Assembly: GCA_030737835.1 (NCBI GenBank)
Contig: CM060847.1
Span: forward strand, 2,646,977-2,710,976
Direction of reading: 5' to 3'
DNA length: 64,000 bases
DNA from: Acorus gramineus
Taxonomy: Eukaryota > Streptophyta > Magnoliopsida > Acorales > Acoraceae
Of the stretch, positions 1 through 11,869 are shown piece by piece. Each line of letters opens with the position of its first letter. Positions within the stretch are counted from its first letter, which is position 1. Made by a program: the position numbers and the translations under genes. The notes beneath the pieces are model-generated. The model worked only from the letters and a program-made list of their open reading frames with translations. It did not search any database and was not told the origin of the DNA.

Positions 1-284
1 TGCAATCGCAGATAGACGATTTGGTGAGGCCGGAGGGTTGGCAGCCTTGGTTTGGGGATTTCGCGCTCAACACGTGCTTTTACGCGGAGTTTGATAACCG
101 GGGACCCGGGGCGGGAGTGACGGGGAGGGTGAAGTGGAGGGGGGTGAAGAAGGTTTCGTGGGAGCACGCGCAGGGTTTCACCGTGGAGCATTTTATACAG
201 GGGACGAGGTGGTTGCCAAAGACGGGTGTGCCTTATATTCCTGGGTTGTTGCCTGTCATGGCTTACAGGCCTGATGATTTTTAA
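1..284 (+). CDS. Pectinesterase, C-terminal part (last exon, 5' end outside window)
   Basis: This is the end of a pectin methylesterase, an apoplastic enzyme that removes methyl esters from cell-wall homogalacturonan. The reading frame is open from base 3 and ends with TAA at 282-284. The visible residues match the C-terminal part of the family: QSQIDD, RPEGWQPW, GDFALNT, then a FYAEFDNRGPGA segment, GRVKW, FTVEHFIQG, RWLPKTGVPYIPGL. The catalytic Asp pair and the Arg of the LGRPW motif lie upstream, outside the window, so activity cannot be judged. No start codon is needed because the exon is cut by the window edge. After the PGL block the protein carries about 12 extra residues. Family assignment is sure; the isoform is not. 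Confidence 0.93.
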   Translation, partial: QSQIDDLVRPEGWQPWFGDFALNTCFYAEFDNRGPGAGVTGRVKWRGVKKVSWEHAQGFTVEHFIQGTRWLPKTGVPYIPGLLPVMAYRPDDF

Positions 285-2441
285 AGGTGGTGGTGGCAGT
301 GGTGGTGGTGGTAGATAAAATGATTTTTGGAGTTTGGATCTAGTTAGAATCGGCTTCGGTCAGTCCTTTCAATATCAAATTATACAACTTATTAATCAAA
401 TTACACGGTTAATTGTTAATTGGATACATGTTCCACTCTTTTATTAGATACTGATGTTTTATCCAATAGTTGAGTGGATCCAATAACAAAATAAACATGT
501 AACTAATAATTAATTATCTAGTTCGATTAATAGGTTATGCAGTTTGATACTGACAGGATTGACCGAAGTTAATATGACTGGATCCGAAATCTGATTTTTG
601 GGTTTTTGAGCTTTGTTTTTTATTTTTTGAGAGAGAGGGAAGTTGGTGGGAAATTGGTTTGAAGCTGGTGAAGATGAGAGCCTTCTTCTCTTGTCTTCGT
701 ATGGCTAATAAAATTCGTAGGTTGGTTTTGTATTTGGATGCTATACTTTACGATTTGATTTAGTTTTATTTATACTGAAAAATATTGCTCTGGTTGAAGG
801 TACTAGTCCTGGAAGAGGATAAATAAAAACTCTTCTCGATCCATATGGAACACGTTTAGTCTCCTAAATGAAATTTTAAAATTTAAATATAGAATTAAAA
901 TTAGCATTTAATGAAATTCTAAAATTTGATGGTCATATAAGAGTTGGACAATCAAACTGTCCAATCAAAGTTGAACATAGTTCGGTCAATTAAACAAGAA
1001 AATTTTTATTAACATGTTTTTCAACAAAAATAACTAAAAAAACTACATATATAATGATTTATTTGTATATACTAAAATAGTTGTATATCTCGTAATAGTT
1101 AATTTATGTCTCTCGCAGACAAGAGCTCTGATTGTGTTGCCATCCTAGAACATGAGATGTTTATGATAATAGAAGCTCTGTATGGAACCATCATTCTCCC
1201 CTCTGTTGTTGAACAGCGCAAAGGGAGGAGGAAAAATAAACTCCATCAGTTTTTAACAGAGAAACGCCAATCGAGAGACATTATGCAAGACATACAATTA
1301 ATCATGTGATCCGAAGCTCAAATTTTGTAGTATGAGACCCTCTTGTGCAATAACTAATGTGCATTCATGTGCTAATTTTTTTCACAATCCCAATTCCAAT
1401 TATCATGTCATTCAAGTACAATATGAAATCGTCTAATCCTATTACATCAGTATATATACACTATTACAAAAAATATAAAAACATATTAATGCAGAACGGG
1501 TGGCCCACGCATTCCTAGAGTGATAAACCCGAAAAAGTCCACTTTTAAGATTTTCAAACAATTATAAAAAAAAATCGGTTAATAAAAATCAAAAACACCC
1601 CAAAACTTGGAATTGTATGAAATTTTTATTGGAGTTAGATATCGAGGACGCTTATTTTTCTATTTTTAGGCTCTCAAAATATAGTATTTACTATTTTTAG
1701 TAATTTCTTAAATTTGAGATATCTTTATCATAACAATATATTTAATTTTTTAAAACTTTCATTTTTACTATTTTTAATAATTTAGAATTTCTATTATTAG
1801 TATAAAAGATGAGATTTGTAATATAGGGTTTTCAATTTTTCATTAATATAATTTTGAATTTCTTTTCTTTTAAGATTTGTGAGTTTGTTTAAGAATTTCA
1901 ACGATTATTGAATCTTTGTTTTAATTTTTAGCCGCGTTACATATGCATTCATGTATATCATAGTTTGTGTTTCAAAAAAAAATTTAAGACTTGTTTGGCT
2001 AGCAAAAAGCGTTGGCATTGGCCACGTGACTGAAGATAACATTTTCCATTGCAATCACCAACCCTGAGCTGTGGCGTGCCAATGGTCCTACAAAAATTTA
2101 AATTCAAATTCTAATGTGAGTTCAAATTCAAATTTCAAAATTAAAACAAGGCAAAGCATGTGAACGTGTACTCTTCATTATTCGCATTGTCCGTTTGTTT
2201 GCTCTTTTTAGATTTAACATTAATGGTTAAATTTGATTGAATTATTCTATGAATCATTTGATTGAATATATAAAAAATTTAACAATATACATAATTTGTT
2301 AGTCGCCATACTCACAATAAAGAGATAGGGGGGGGGGGGGGGGTGTTGTAAAGCTAGGGCCCGGCCCCAAGCCTCCCGTAAATATGGACAGTTTTTTTTA
2401 ACATTCTATCAAATTCTAAGCTAATTCAAGCAACCAATCAT
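285..2441. other. Intergenic, AT-rich, no gene seen
   Basis: This stretch follows the pectinesterase stop and first holds a GGT/GGC-rich patch (286-316) that is probably 3' UTR. I see no coding frame with family similarity. A run of about 16 G lies at 2328-2343. The rest is AT-rich sequence without terminal repeats that I could define. Confidence 0.5.
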
Positions 2442-2444
2442 TTA

Positions 2445-2877
2445 AGCCACCGTTTAGTTCGAGAATAAGTATGGATTAAGTGGGTATTAGTCAGAATAGC
2501 TTCAAATGAGTGTTTGGAAGGTTGGTATAAATGATAATTTATATACCAAAATTTACAAGTATAAGTGGTATATGGATTACAGCCAACCCCTGAAATTAAG
2601 TTATCCCAGGTTATTCAACTCAAAAGAATATGTGGGTCCACTGTTAAATCAACGGTCATCATCTCTTATAAATTAATTGTCATCATTTTTCACTTTCTAT
2701 AGATATTTATTCACTCTTTATTCATATTTTAAAAAAAACAAAAAAATTTATTATTATGTTTTCCAACAAGAATAATTCAAAACATATACAATCAAAGAAA
2801 AAACTATTTTATCATTATTTATACTAGAATAGTCATAAACCTTATAATAACTTAATTTTCTATCTAAACATTGGACA
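2445..2877. mobile_element. Tourist-like MITE (CCGTTTGGAT family), copy 1
   Basis: The element begins with AGCCACCGTTTAG and ends with CTAAACATTGGACA, which are imperfect inverted repeats flanked by TTA at 2442-2444 and 2878-2880. Its interior (ggattacagccaacccc, tgtgggtccactgtt, ccaacaagaataat) is shared with copies at 46082-46970 and 60974-61409. No coding capacity. The assignment to the PIF/Harbinger type rests on the 3-bp TTA/TAA duplication and is inference. Confidence 0.6.
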
Positions 2878-2880
2878 TTA

Positions 2881-4093
2881 AATTATTCTTATAAAAGAAA
2901 TGAAAAAAAAAAAACTTGTCACGTAATTATGCATGATCATTCACTTAAAAATATTTGTCATTATCATCAAAAGCAAAAGCAAGTATTTGCCGCACAAATG
3001 GTCACAGATAATTCATTTTTTATAAGAAAATTATTTAAAAGAACCATAATAGATGAAAACAAAATATTGTAGTGATTTAATTATTTTTGTAACCATATTA
3101 TATATATTCAATCTCCTATTAATCTTGAAAAAATTGAGACTGACACGGGAGACAATTAAATCGGTATGTTACATTCTAAAGATATTCAGTGATCATCTCT
3201 ATACTCTAAATCTGTTTCTTGGCCCCTCACCCTCGCTTTAATTCTTGGTTCTGCCTATGGAGGCGTATACTTTGTTATTGTTAGTATAAACGATTAATGA
3301 GCTATGTAAGAGGACTGTAAATAGATTATAATAGCATCCTCAAAGTAATGAATCGTAATTCTTGCACCTAATCGGAAAAAAATAGGTGGACTGCTTAGCG
3401 CATCACATTTTTTTGTGTATGCTCACTTACATACAATCTCTGGTTCAACAATTTTTATTTAAAAAAACTATATTTAATCATTCATGCAATCATAATCATT
3501 TTTACAATACAGTTATACAGCACATATCTTAAAACTTTATAAGTATATATAAATACTTCTTTTTTTTGCTGGTGATTGAGTTGATAATAACACAACAGAA
3601 TATACAAGGTGTTTGACTTCTGGAGTTCTGGGTGTAACAAAGCCATTTGTACTGTAAATAGTTTGGTCAGGATAACGTTATGCTGCGGTCCAGACCGATT
3701 GAATTCTGGATCATGACATTTAAAAGCAGCTAAAGATATCAAAAGATGTTAGTGAGGGAGGCAACTACAAGATTCTCAACCACCCTCACTATCAAAATTA
3801 TTTAGATATAAAAGTAAATTCACCCAAAAAAATCTTCATTCAATTGAAAGTGGTGCTAGTTGAGATTCTACCCGGTATTCGGTCCAAACAAATACTGCCT
3901 ATCAGGACTCATCCTGTGTGCATTCACTGGAAGAGAATCATTACACATTGTTTTGAAGGATCACAGGTTTTTAAATGCATCCACACAAAATCAAACGCTT
4001 TTCTCGTGTTTGTGAGGGGCTGCGAAAATGATATTAATAGGTCATTTTTGTCCACGATAGTTTTGAAAATAACACTTCTCTATAGTGGACATC
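2881..4093. other. Intergenic, no gene; relic of the 4102-5002 element end
   Basis: No coding region recognised. At 3222-3260 there is a segment (taattcttggttctgcc) resembling the right end of the hAT element at 4102-5002, so it is probably a relic of the same family. The remainder is AT-rich. Confidence 0.4.
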
Positions 4094-4101
4094 CCTGTCT
4101 C

Positions 4102-5002
4102 CAGGGGCGGATCTAAAGGAGGGCAGGCTGGGGCCGGAGCCCCCCAAGCCAAAATGTGTCCACTGTAATTTCATTTCATTGGTGGCCCTCCTGACCCTCC
4201 TAATCTCATGTATTTAATCAATGTATGATGGCCTTAATTGAATAATCCACTTGTCGTCATAGCATGCCCAGATTATCCATAGCCATGCATGCATGGGTCA
4301 TATTATATATATAATGAAATTAGAAAATGCTATATTTATTATTGTTTGTTTGCATCCCAGTTAACATGTGGCATTTGATTTTTTAAAAAAATATATATCT
4401 ATATAAAGAAGTATATATTAATCTTTTATGAAAAATGAAGCACATGTTCATGTGAAATAAATATATATATTTAATTTATGTTTTTTATAATAATGTATAT
4501 GGAGATAATGAAATATATACTGAGTTAATAAAATTTATATATTATGTTAAACGTGATAAATGGAAATAGGACTATAAAATAGACTAAGTATATAAGTGTC
4601 CATTGTATATTTTGAGACTTGAAGGCATGGGTTTTTTTTAAAAAAAAAATGAAAAGCTTTGTTTTCAAGAAAAATATTGGTATCTGGTTTTAAAGGGTTG
4701 AAAAACCAATGATTTGGTTTTCTTAGCGATTTTTTTTGTTTATTTTGATTTTTCATGACTATTATATTGAGTCTATCTAGTTTTTTGAAAGTTAGGTTTT
4801 AAATTATCTCTTCAAAATATAAGTTTAAATGATATCTTTATATGTTTTTGTGTTCAGTTATTTTCTTCATATTCATTTTTTTTAATTTATGAAATTTCTT
4901 TTTTTTTTCTATTTTTGCTATGAGAATAATGAAATTGAAGTTTTTTCATTCAATCTCTTGACCCTCGGCCCCCCCTTGCTCTAATTCTTGGTTCCACCAC
5001 TG
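4102..5002. mobile_element. Non-autonomous hAT element, 901 bp, perfect 8-bp TSD
   Basis: The element starts CAGGGGCGGATCTA and its other end, read on the minus strand, is CAGTGGTGGAACCA, giving imperfect terminal inverted repeats. It is flanked by CCTGTCTC at 4094-4101 and again at 5003-5010, an exact 8-bp target-site duplication as made by hAT transposases. The interior is AT-rich with no transposase frame, so it needs help in trans. The ends (gggcggatct; gccccccttgctctaattctt) resemble an abundant plant repeat type. Confidence 0.88.
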
Positions 5003-5010
5003 CCTGTCTC

Positions 5011-5815
5011 AAACCCTAACGGGATTTAGATTCTTTTAGTTAATAAAATCCATCGTTTTGGTGATTGAGTTAACAGAGGATGCTAATCAGTTCGGACTAA
5101 CCCTTTAACTAAGCAATATGATCCCTAAAGTGATTAAGGTTCCCTTTGGCGTCTTAAAAAAGAAGGCGCCTTTGGGGGTAAATAGTCACTTGATCAGTGG
5201 TATGTTAATGTGAGTTACACTAAATTCAAAACGGAATCTAAAGTGAAGTCAAATCCACAGAAATTCCACTTGAAAAAAAATAAATTAACATAACAATTCT
5301 AAATATCTTTTAAATCCCTTCTCTATTTTACTTTTTTTTTTTTCGTAATTTTATAGTTCTGTCCATCCGAATATCGTCCGTATCCTTAGGTTAAGTAACA
5401 ATATTGACATTCAAACAAGGTGTCCGGATTGGGTCCAACGCGTTCGTTTGTGACTGTCCGTTCTTCTCACTTTGTTATGATTGAGATATTTTATAAGATT
5501 TTAAAACTAAATTTATAATTCACTTAAATTCTAAACTTTTCCGTTTAGAATTTAATTAAATTGTGTATCTAAAAATGATAATATCGAATGGTCACAAACA
5601 CATAGAATTATCATTCTATCGAATTATTCAACGTGTGTTGAACCTAATCTGATCCTCGTTCAAATAGAAAATAATGAATAGTTGCATGAACAATGAGCGC
5701 TGAAAAATTTGAGATTAATTTAAAAAAAAAATCAATCAATCCACACAGCCTGTCATCCGGATATCCCCCAACCCCACTCCCTCCTAAAACCATCCCACAC
5801 GTGCGAGCGCTCAAC
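5011..5815. other. Intergenic between hAT element and ATL gene 3' end
   Basis: No gene recognised. The part next to 5815 is the 3' flank of the minus-strand ATL gene. Confidence 0.4.
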
Positions 5816-6481
5816 TCACACGCGTTGATCTCCTCCGTCTCCGCCTCGGCTTTCGAGATCCACCTCACCCGAACAACCGATACTGTTGTTCCCGCAAAAA
5901 ACACCGCCTCTCAAACTCAAAATCCTCTTCAACGATACAATCCGACTCCCCACCGACGACGAAGCCACGTCACCAGCAGACGGCGGCAGCGGCGGCGCCA
6001 CCGGATCCTCGATCGGCACCACAATCGCCTCGGACGGTGGAGCGTCGACGGTGGACCGGCAAAGCGGACACGTGTCGTGCGATCCGAACCAGGCGTCGAT
6101 GCAGTCGGTGTGGAAGGCGTGCTCGCAGGCCGGGAGCCTCCGCCCCTTCTCGCCCTCCTCGAACTCGCTCAGACACACCGAGCACTCGATGAGGCCGGTC
6201 TCTGCCCCCTTTGACGGGTAGACGAAGACGGGGAGGGAGGCGAGGAGGGCGGGGTCGAGGCCGCGGGACGGGGCGCCGGCGGAGGAGGAAGAGGGGGGAT
6301 GGAGACGGCGGCGGCGGAGGAGGAGTTGACGGCGGCGGTGGCGGAGGCGGCGGAGGAGGAGCCAGCGGGCGTAGAGGTGGAAGCAGAGGATGGCGAGGAC
6401 GACGGTGAAGAGGACGAGGATGGTCGCCAGCATCAGCTTCCCGCTCAACGCGTAGTCCCTCGCGCCATTGACGGTATCCAT
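5816..6481 (-). CDS. RING-H2 finger protein of the ATL family (E3 ubiquitin ligase)
   Basis: A single-exon gene for 221 residues. ATL proteins are membrane-anchored E3 ligases that recruit an E2 through the RING-H2 domain, often in defence or hormone responses. Residues about 15-43 form one hydrophobic membrane segment followed by an Arg-rich stretch (44-59). The family GLD motif is at 74-76. The RING-H2 ligands are C100, C103, C119, H121, H124, C127, C138 and C141, with spacing C-x2-C-x15-C-x1-H-x2-H-x2-C-x10-C-x2-C, and W131 is the conserved E2-contact Trp. The ATG at 6479-6481 is the first start ahead of the membrane segment. The coding region is GC-rich compared with its surroundings, and the 5' leader carries CT and TA microsatellites. 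Substrate and exact ATL number cannot be told from sequence. Confidence 0.95.
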   Translation of the reverse strand: MDTVNGARDYALSGKLMLATILVLFTVVLAILCFHLYARWLLLRRLRHRRRQLLLRRRRLHPPSSSSAGAPSRGLDPALLASLPVFVYPSKGAETGLIECSVCLSEFEEGEKGRRLPACEHAFHTDCIDAWFGSHDTCPLCRSTVDAPPSEAIVVPIEDPVAPPLPPSAGDVASSSVGSRIVSLKRILSLRGGVFCGNNSIGCSGEVDLESRGGDGGDQRV

Positions 6482-6483
6482 GT

Positions 6484-6536
6484 TCTCTCTCTCTCTCTCT
6501 CTCTCTCTATGTATATATATATATATATATATATAT
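6484..6536. repeat. (CT)n and (TA)n microsatellite in ATL 5' leader/promoter
   Basis: A CT run at 6484-6508 is followed by a TA run at about 6512-6536, directly upstream of the ATL start codon. On the gene strand this is a GA-rich leader preceded by TA repeats, which could include TATA-like sequence. Confidence 0.85.
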
Positions 6537-6802
6537 TTCTTTCTCTATCTAGAATTGCTTATTTGGGATTTCTGAATTTGGGGATTTATAGAGGTTTAGA
6601 TGGTGAATTGGGGGATTTTAATTTGAATGTGTGGGAGTGGTTGGAGAGATGTGGGAGTGATTTTATTGAGAGGGCTTTTGAGAGGATATCTATAGAGGGG
6701 GGTGCTGACTGAAGACTGATGAGTGGGATGATGATGATGATGAAGAGGAGGTGGGTAATGTGGATTTGGTTTGGTAGGGTCTGTTTTGATTTTTTTTTTT
6801 TG

Positions 6803-7507
6803 GTTTTGTTAAGGAAAGTCCTAGAACTATGGTTAACTCACATTAATTGCTATTTTTTAAACAACTTAATAAATTAATTATGATACGAGTATAAAAAAAT
6901 AAAAGATTTTTTAAAATATCAATAACACCCCTAATAAATTCATCACCTTTTTTTCTTCTTCCCTCCCACACTCAATTTTTCTTTCCCATACACAACGTTT
7001 AAAAATAAAAGGTGTCGCAAACATAAATAAGATATTTTCTGGAAATAAAAAGTGTCACAAGATAAAAAGTGACTTCAATTAAATTGTGTTAAAATCCAAT
7101 TGTTTAAGTGAAATACTGATGAAACAATTTTATATTTTTGGTATGTCTATCTTTCTCTATTGTGAGCATTATAATCTCTTGTTACTCATAAATAATATAT
7201 AAAAAAAATATTGTTCAATTTTTTGGTATACGTACATTTTTTTTTTACATAAATATGACATTTTTTCTGAAAATATCTTATTTATGCTTACGACATTTTT
7301 TATTTTTAAACATTGTGTATGGGAGGAAAAAATTGGGTGTGAAAAAGAAGAATAAAAAAAGGTGATGAATTTATTAGGGGTGTTGTTGGTATATTAAAAA
7401 ATTATTTTTTTATACTCATATAATAATTAATTTATTAGGTTGTTTAAAAAAAATATCAATTAATATGGGTAAATGAGTGCTCTAAAGCACTCACTCGTTA
7501 ACAAAAC
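6803..7507. mobile_element. Palindromic (foldback) DNA element, about 705 bp
   Basis: GTTTTGTTAA at the left end is matched by TTAACAAAAC at the right. The inverted similarity continues inward for over 200 bp per arm (for example ctaataaattcatcacc on the left and ggtgatgaatttattag on the right). T-rich flanks hide the target duplication. There is no coding capacity. It probably belongs to a Mutator-like or similar MITE class. It lies about 320 bp upstream of the ATL start codon. Confidence 0.8.
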
Positions 7508-9399
7508 TTTTTTTTTTTAAATTATTAAAATTGGGTGAGTCAAATTCTAGGGTGTCTGACTTTCTTGGCCTTTTTTGAAATGAGGAGAGGCATGCGTTGT
7601 TTCCTAAAGTGAGATCAGTAATTTTAAAATGGAAAATGATGGGGATATTCTTATGTGCAGTCATATTTATCCAGGGCGAAGTTTTGTAGTCTCATACACA
7701 TCCACAAGAAAACTTAACTTGTTTAAATTTTGTATATTATTTTATTAAAAGCTACAAACACTACAAATTAGATAAATGATATTTTATAATAATTCAAAAG
7801 CTTAAAAAAAAGGTTAAATTTTAATGGAATGGTTATAAAAATCTTAAAAACACATAAAGATGGTTTTAACATTATTTAATTTAACCAATGAGAGAAAAGG
7901 AGAGATATACGTGATGCTAGAAATTGAAATACCTAGAGAAAAGATAATTGGGAAGAAGAAATTTTAGACTTGATTTTAAGAAAGAAAGTGTGTTAAGATA
8001 AATTAATTCACTTTAAAAAATAACACATCTCACCGTCTATTTTTTTTATTCCATCGAATCTATGGTTCTTGAGGCCCTTTGTGGGTGGGGGCTCTAGGAA
8101 AATGCATTGGTCGTCTTTTCCCATGGCCGACCCTATTTTACAATCTCCACTATTTTTTTATTTTTCATATAAATCATCAAACATGTTATTTATCTTTATA
8201 CTATTGAATAAAACATACTTGGTTTTAAAACTTAAGCATATTGAATGTTTTGGTTAATTTCCATCATTCTATTAAGATCATTAGAGCCACATAGGATAAT
8301 CAAAATATCCTTACTTTCCTTTTTATAAATTTGCTCTCAAATACGGTAATATTTATTAATATATGAGCAAAAAAATATTTATTTTTAATTAATCTAAAAT
8401 CCATAAAAGGTTGTATCTTAAACATGAAATGAACATCGAAATTTCTTTAAAACTTTTATTGTTAATTTTTGAGAAACTATTCACATTTGTTTTTAATCTA
8501 AAAACTATTAATTAACACGAAGAAAAACAGATACCAATATTGGGGATGAGATCCACTGATTTTAACACAGTGATCTCCTGTGAGATCCAATCAAAATTCA
8601 CTTTCTGTTTTCATCGTTGACATATAAAGATTTTGCTTTTATAAACTATACACTTTGTTCCCAAAGTCAACAGTGGTTGAAAGTCACCTTCATATGGTGG
8701 GATTGTTAGAAACTTAGAATGCCTGTCAACTTGTTCTGCAATTCAGCAACTAATCCAAACTACCACAAAGTCTGACGGACTGTTACTACTACTCATAACA
8801 ATATAATATTTATTATTGTTTGTTGTTGTTTTTTTTTAAAAAAAAAAAGACAGGCGCCCTTAATTTTAATTTTATTGTAAAGAAAAGGAATGCTAAGAGG
8901 AGAACAAAAAAAACACCAGAAACAAACCACCAAGGAGATAAAAGTGAAGAAGATATTTACTTTGTGTCCCGGTCATATAAGGAAAAAGTACAAAGCTCTA
9001 CTACTCAACCGACAATCTATCTCTTATAAAGCAAACCCTCTTCGCAACAGCACAAGAAGTATCACATGATTTTTTAAAATTTATAATCAGTGTGGCATTC
9101 ATTCTTGTTCTCATTCTGCTGAAACACTAATAAAAATTAAATTTGGAATTTTTTATTTTTGTATTCATTCCTAGACATTCTACAGAATCAAAGCAGAACT
9201 GAATTCCTGAAAATAAAAGAATTCTCCTTCTAGGCCAGAGTCACCAAGCCGGTCCTTTATGATCAACTCTCAAATGTTCCCCACATACACTTAAAGTTCC
9301 TCTAAACACACACATGAAAAAAATCTCATTTTGTCAAATACCCTGGTGCTCTGTATGGGTAAAAGAAATAGGAGAGGAACAAGGGAGATAAATCCAAAA
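7508..9399. other. Intergenic, AT-rich, no gene seen
   Basis: I find no reading frame with recognisable protein similarity on either strand, and no terminal repeats I could pair with confidence. Confidence 0.4.
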
Positions 9400-9830
9400 A
9401 CATGTTTGTTTGTAAAGAATATATAGACGTCAAAATAAGTGAGAATAAGTTGATATTGGTATTCCAAGTCTCTTCTAGAATTATGTTATTTCATGCATCT
9501 AATCTATTTCACTAATTAATATAAAGGGACACACATATCAAATTACATGTTATTACCTCTTAATCAATAGGTCCACATATCAAATTATTTTTCATCTTAT
9601 GTCAAATTATTTTTCATCTTAAATAAATCTTTATTTACATTTTATTCACATTTCCTCCACAACTTATCAATGGTCAACCTAGCATAAAAAAAATATTATT
9701 ATTACATTTTTAACGAGAATAATTAAACACACAATCAACAAAAAATAACTTATTCATTATCTATACTAGAATAGTTATCTATCCCATGATATTTATGTCA
9801 CTCTCCAAATGGGGTTGGTGAATTACTATT
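9400..9830. mobile_element. Tourist-like MITE, decayed copy
   Basis: The interior (ggtccacatatcaaat, ctttatttacattttattcacatt, aacgagaataattaaaca, tatactagaatagtta) matches the family seen at 2445-2877 and 60974-61409. The right end ctccaaatggggttgg resembles the family terminus. Boundaries are approximate. Confidence 0.5.
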
Positions 9831-10000
9831 TCTAACCATACCCGTTAATCCATTATGTTTGAATGCTCTTTTGAACGGCATTTTTGTAAAACTTAAAATA
9901 CTTATATTATATATAAATACATTCTTTAAAAATGTATTCGGGTGTAATTATCCTTTTTAAGGGTATTGATGGTAGTATAATTTTAAAGGGTTTTTTTAAA

Positions 10001-10955
10001 GGGTTAAAGACATCTAAGTCCCTACAAACATGGGAAAACCCATATAAGTCCCTACTAAAATTAGGACAGACGTACGAGTCCCTGAAAACTCAGAAAAACC
10101 CAATTATCATCCCTGAGTTCAATTTCCATCCAAACTTAACGAAATATTCCCAGAATATTCTGTCACATATAATTGTGTAGACATTGAAGTTCTTATAAAC
10201 AGTCATAAAGATAAATTAGTCCCTGTAAAAAAAAAATTGCCCCTAAAAGACTTTTACATTAAATTGTGTACACATTGCAATCCCTATAAACAATCATAAA
10301 GACAAATTAGTCCTTGTAAAAAATAAAATTGCCCCTGAAAGATTTTTACATTTAATTGGATAGACATTACAGTCCTTATAAATAATCGTAAAGATAAATT
10401 GGTACATGTAAAAGACAAAAATGCCCCTGAAGAATTTTTACATTTAATTGTGTAGAAATTGCAGAATTTTAGAGGGTATTTAATTTTTAAATTGCAATGT
10501 ATGCACAATTAAATGTAAAAATCCTTCAAGGGTATTTTTGTCTTTTAGAGGGACCAATTTGTCTTTACGATTGTTTATAAAGACTGTAATGTCTATTCAA
10601 TTACATGTAAAAGTCTTTCAAGGGCAATTTTGTCTTTTGCGGAGACTAATTTGTCTTTATGATTATTTATAGGGACTATAATATATACACAATTTAATGT
10701 AAAAGTCTTTTAGAGGTAATTTTATCTTTTGCAGGGACTAATTTGTCTTTATGACTGTTTATAAGGACTTCAATGTCTACACAATTATATGTGATGGAAT
10801 ATTCTAGGAATATTCTGTTAAATTTGGATGGAAATTTAACTCAGGGATGATAATTGGGTTTTTCTGAGTTTTCAGGGACTCGTACGTCTGTCCCAATTTT
10901 AATAGGGATTTATATGGGTTTTCCCATGTTTGTAGGGACTTAAATGTCTTTAACC
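10001..10955. mobile_element. Large palindromic element with three subrepeats per arm
   Basis: The left arm starts GGGTTAAAGACATCTAAG and the right arm ends as its near-exact reverse complement at 10955. The two arms pair over roughly 450 bp each around a centre near 10478. Each arm contains about three units of roughly 90 bp, each with attgtgta-acattg, aa-catcgtaaaga-aaattagt and attgcccctgaaa blocks. Flanks are A/T-rich (tttttttaaa and tatttttaaaa), compatible with a decayed 9-bp duplication. No coding capacity. Confidence 0.82.
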
Positions 10956-11094
10956 CTATTTTTAAAAGGTACCTAGTAGTAGTAGTAGTAGTTAATAATA
11001 ATAATCATAATAATAATTTTAATAATAATTTGAAAAAATTGTAAAGAGAAATTGCTTACCGCACAAGGTGGGGATGCGACTGAGAGGGATCGGA

Positions 11095-11682
11095 GTGCGC
11101 ATTCTTTCTGACGACGGTGTTGAAGTGTAGTCGTCCGAAGGCCCGGTGAGCTAAAGTAAGAGAGAATAAATTCACATTTTTACAAGTTTCAAACCAAATA
11201 GACAAATTTCACATTTAAACACATATAACAGACAAACATAGCAGCATTTAAAACACATCAAAATATGATGTTAGCATTTATAACACATCAAAATACAATG
11301 TTAGCATTCCATAACGAATCATTCATATGACTACAATACAAAATACATGTTCAAATTATTTTTATTTTTTGAAAAAGTGAGTAATTGTTTTTATTGGATA
11401 TGTTATTTATTTTTATATATGAAAAAATCAATATAGTCACATGAATGGTTATGAAATTTGAACATGTATTTTGTTGTGTAATCACGTGAATGGTTGGTTA
11501 TGGAATGCGAACGTCATATTTTGATATGTTTTAAATGCTGCTATGGCTATCTGTTACATGTGTTTAAATGTAAAATTTGTCTATTTGATTTGAAACTTGT
11601 AAAAATGTGAATTTATTCTCTCTTATTTTAGCTCCCCGGGCTTTCGGGCGACCACACTTTAACATCGTCGTCAGAAGAAATA
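11095..11682. mobile_element. Second palindromic element next to the first
   Basis: The arms at about 11098-11345 and 11430-11680 are inverted copies: ctgacgacggtgttgaagtg on the left corresponds to cactttaacatcgtcgtcag on the right, and the taagagagaataaattcaca block is matched inverted. The ends are GC-rich and the centre is AT-rich. Family unknown. Confidence 0.75.
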
Positions 11683-11869
11683 TCGACCTGGGTTGGCACA
11701 CTCGCCGGAACCTCTGGCGACCATCATTCACTACTGTTGTCAGAGGGATGGCAGACCTATGGTGGATTTCAATTTACTGTTATGGTATATAAACTTTTTT
11801 TTTAAAAAAAAAAAGATGGGTTTCTTGTAACTTGGGGTGCGGATATCGGCGCCCATGTACATGTCCTAT

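Noticed and set aside
3385..3460. tRNA-like A/B-box pair (cttagcgcatcac ... ggttcaacaa)
   Set aside because: The B box is too poor and there is no tail; at best a very old SINE relic.
5693..6214. Long plus-strand frames (up to 173 codons) over the ATL gene
   Set aside because: They are antisense shadows of the GC-rich RING-H2 coding region and give low-complexity Arg/His or Gly-rich products without a family.
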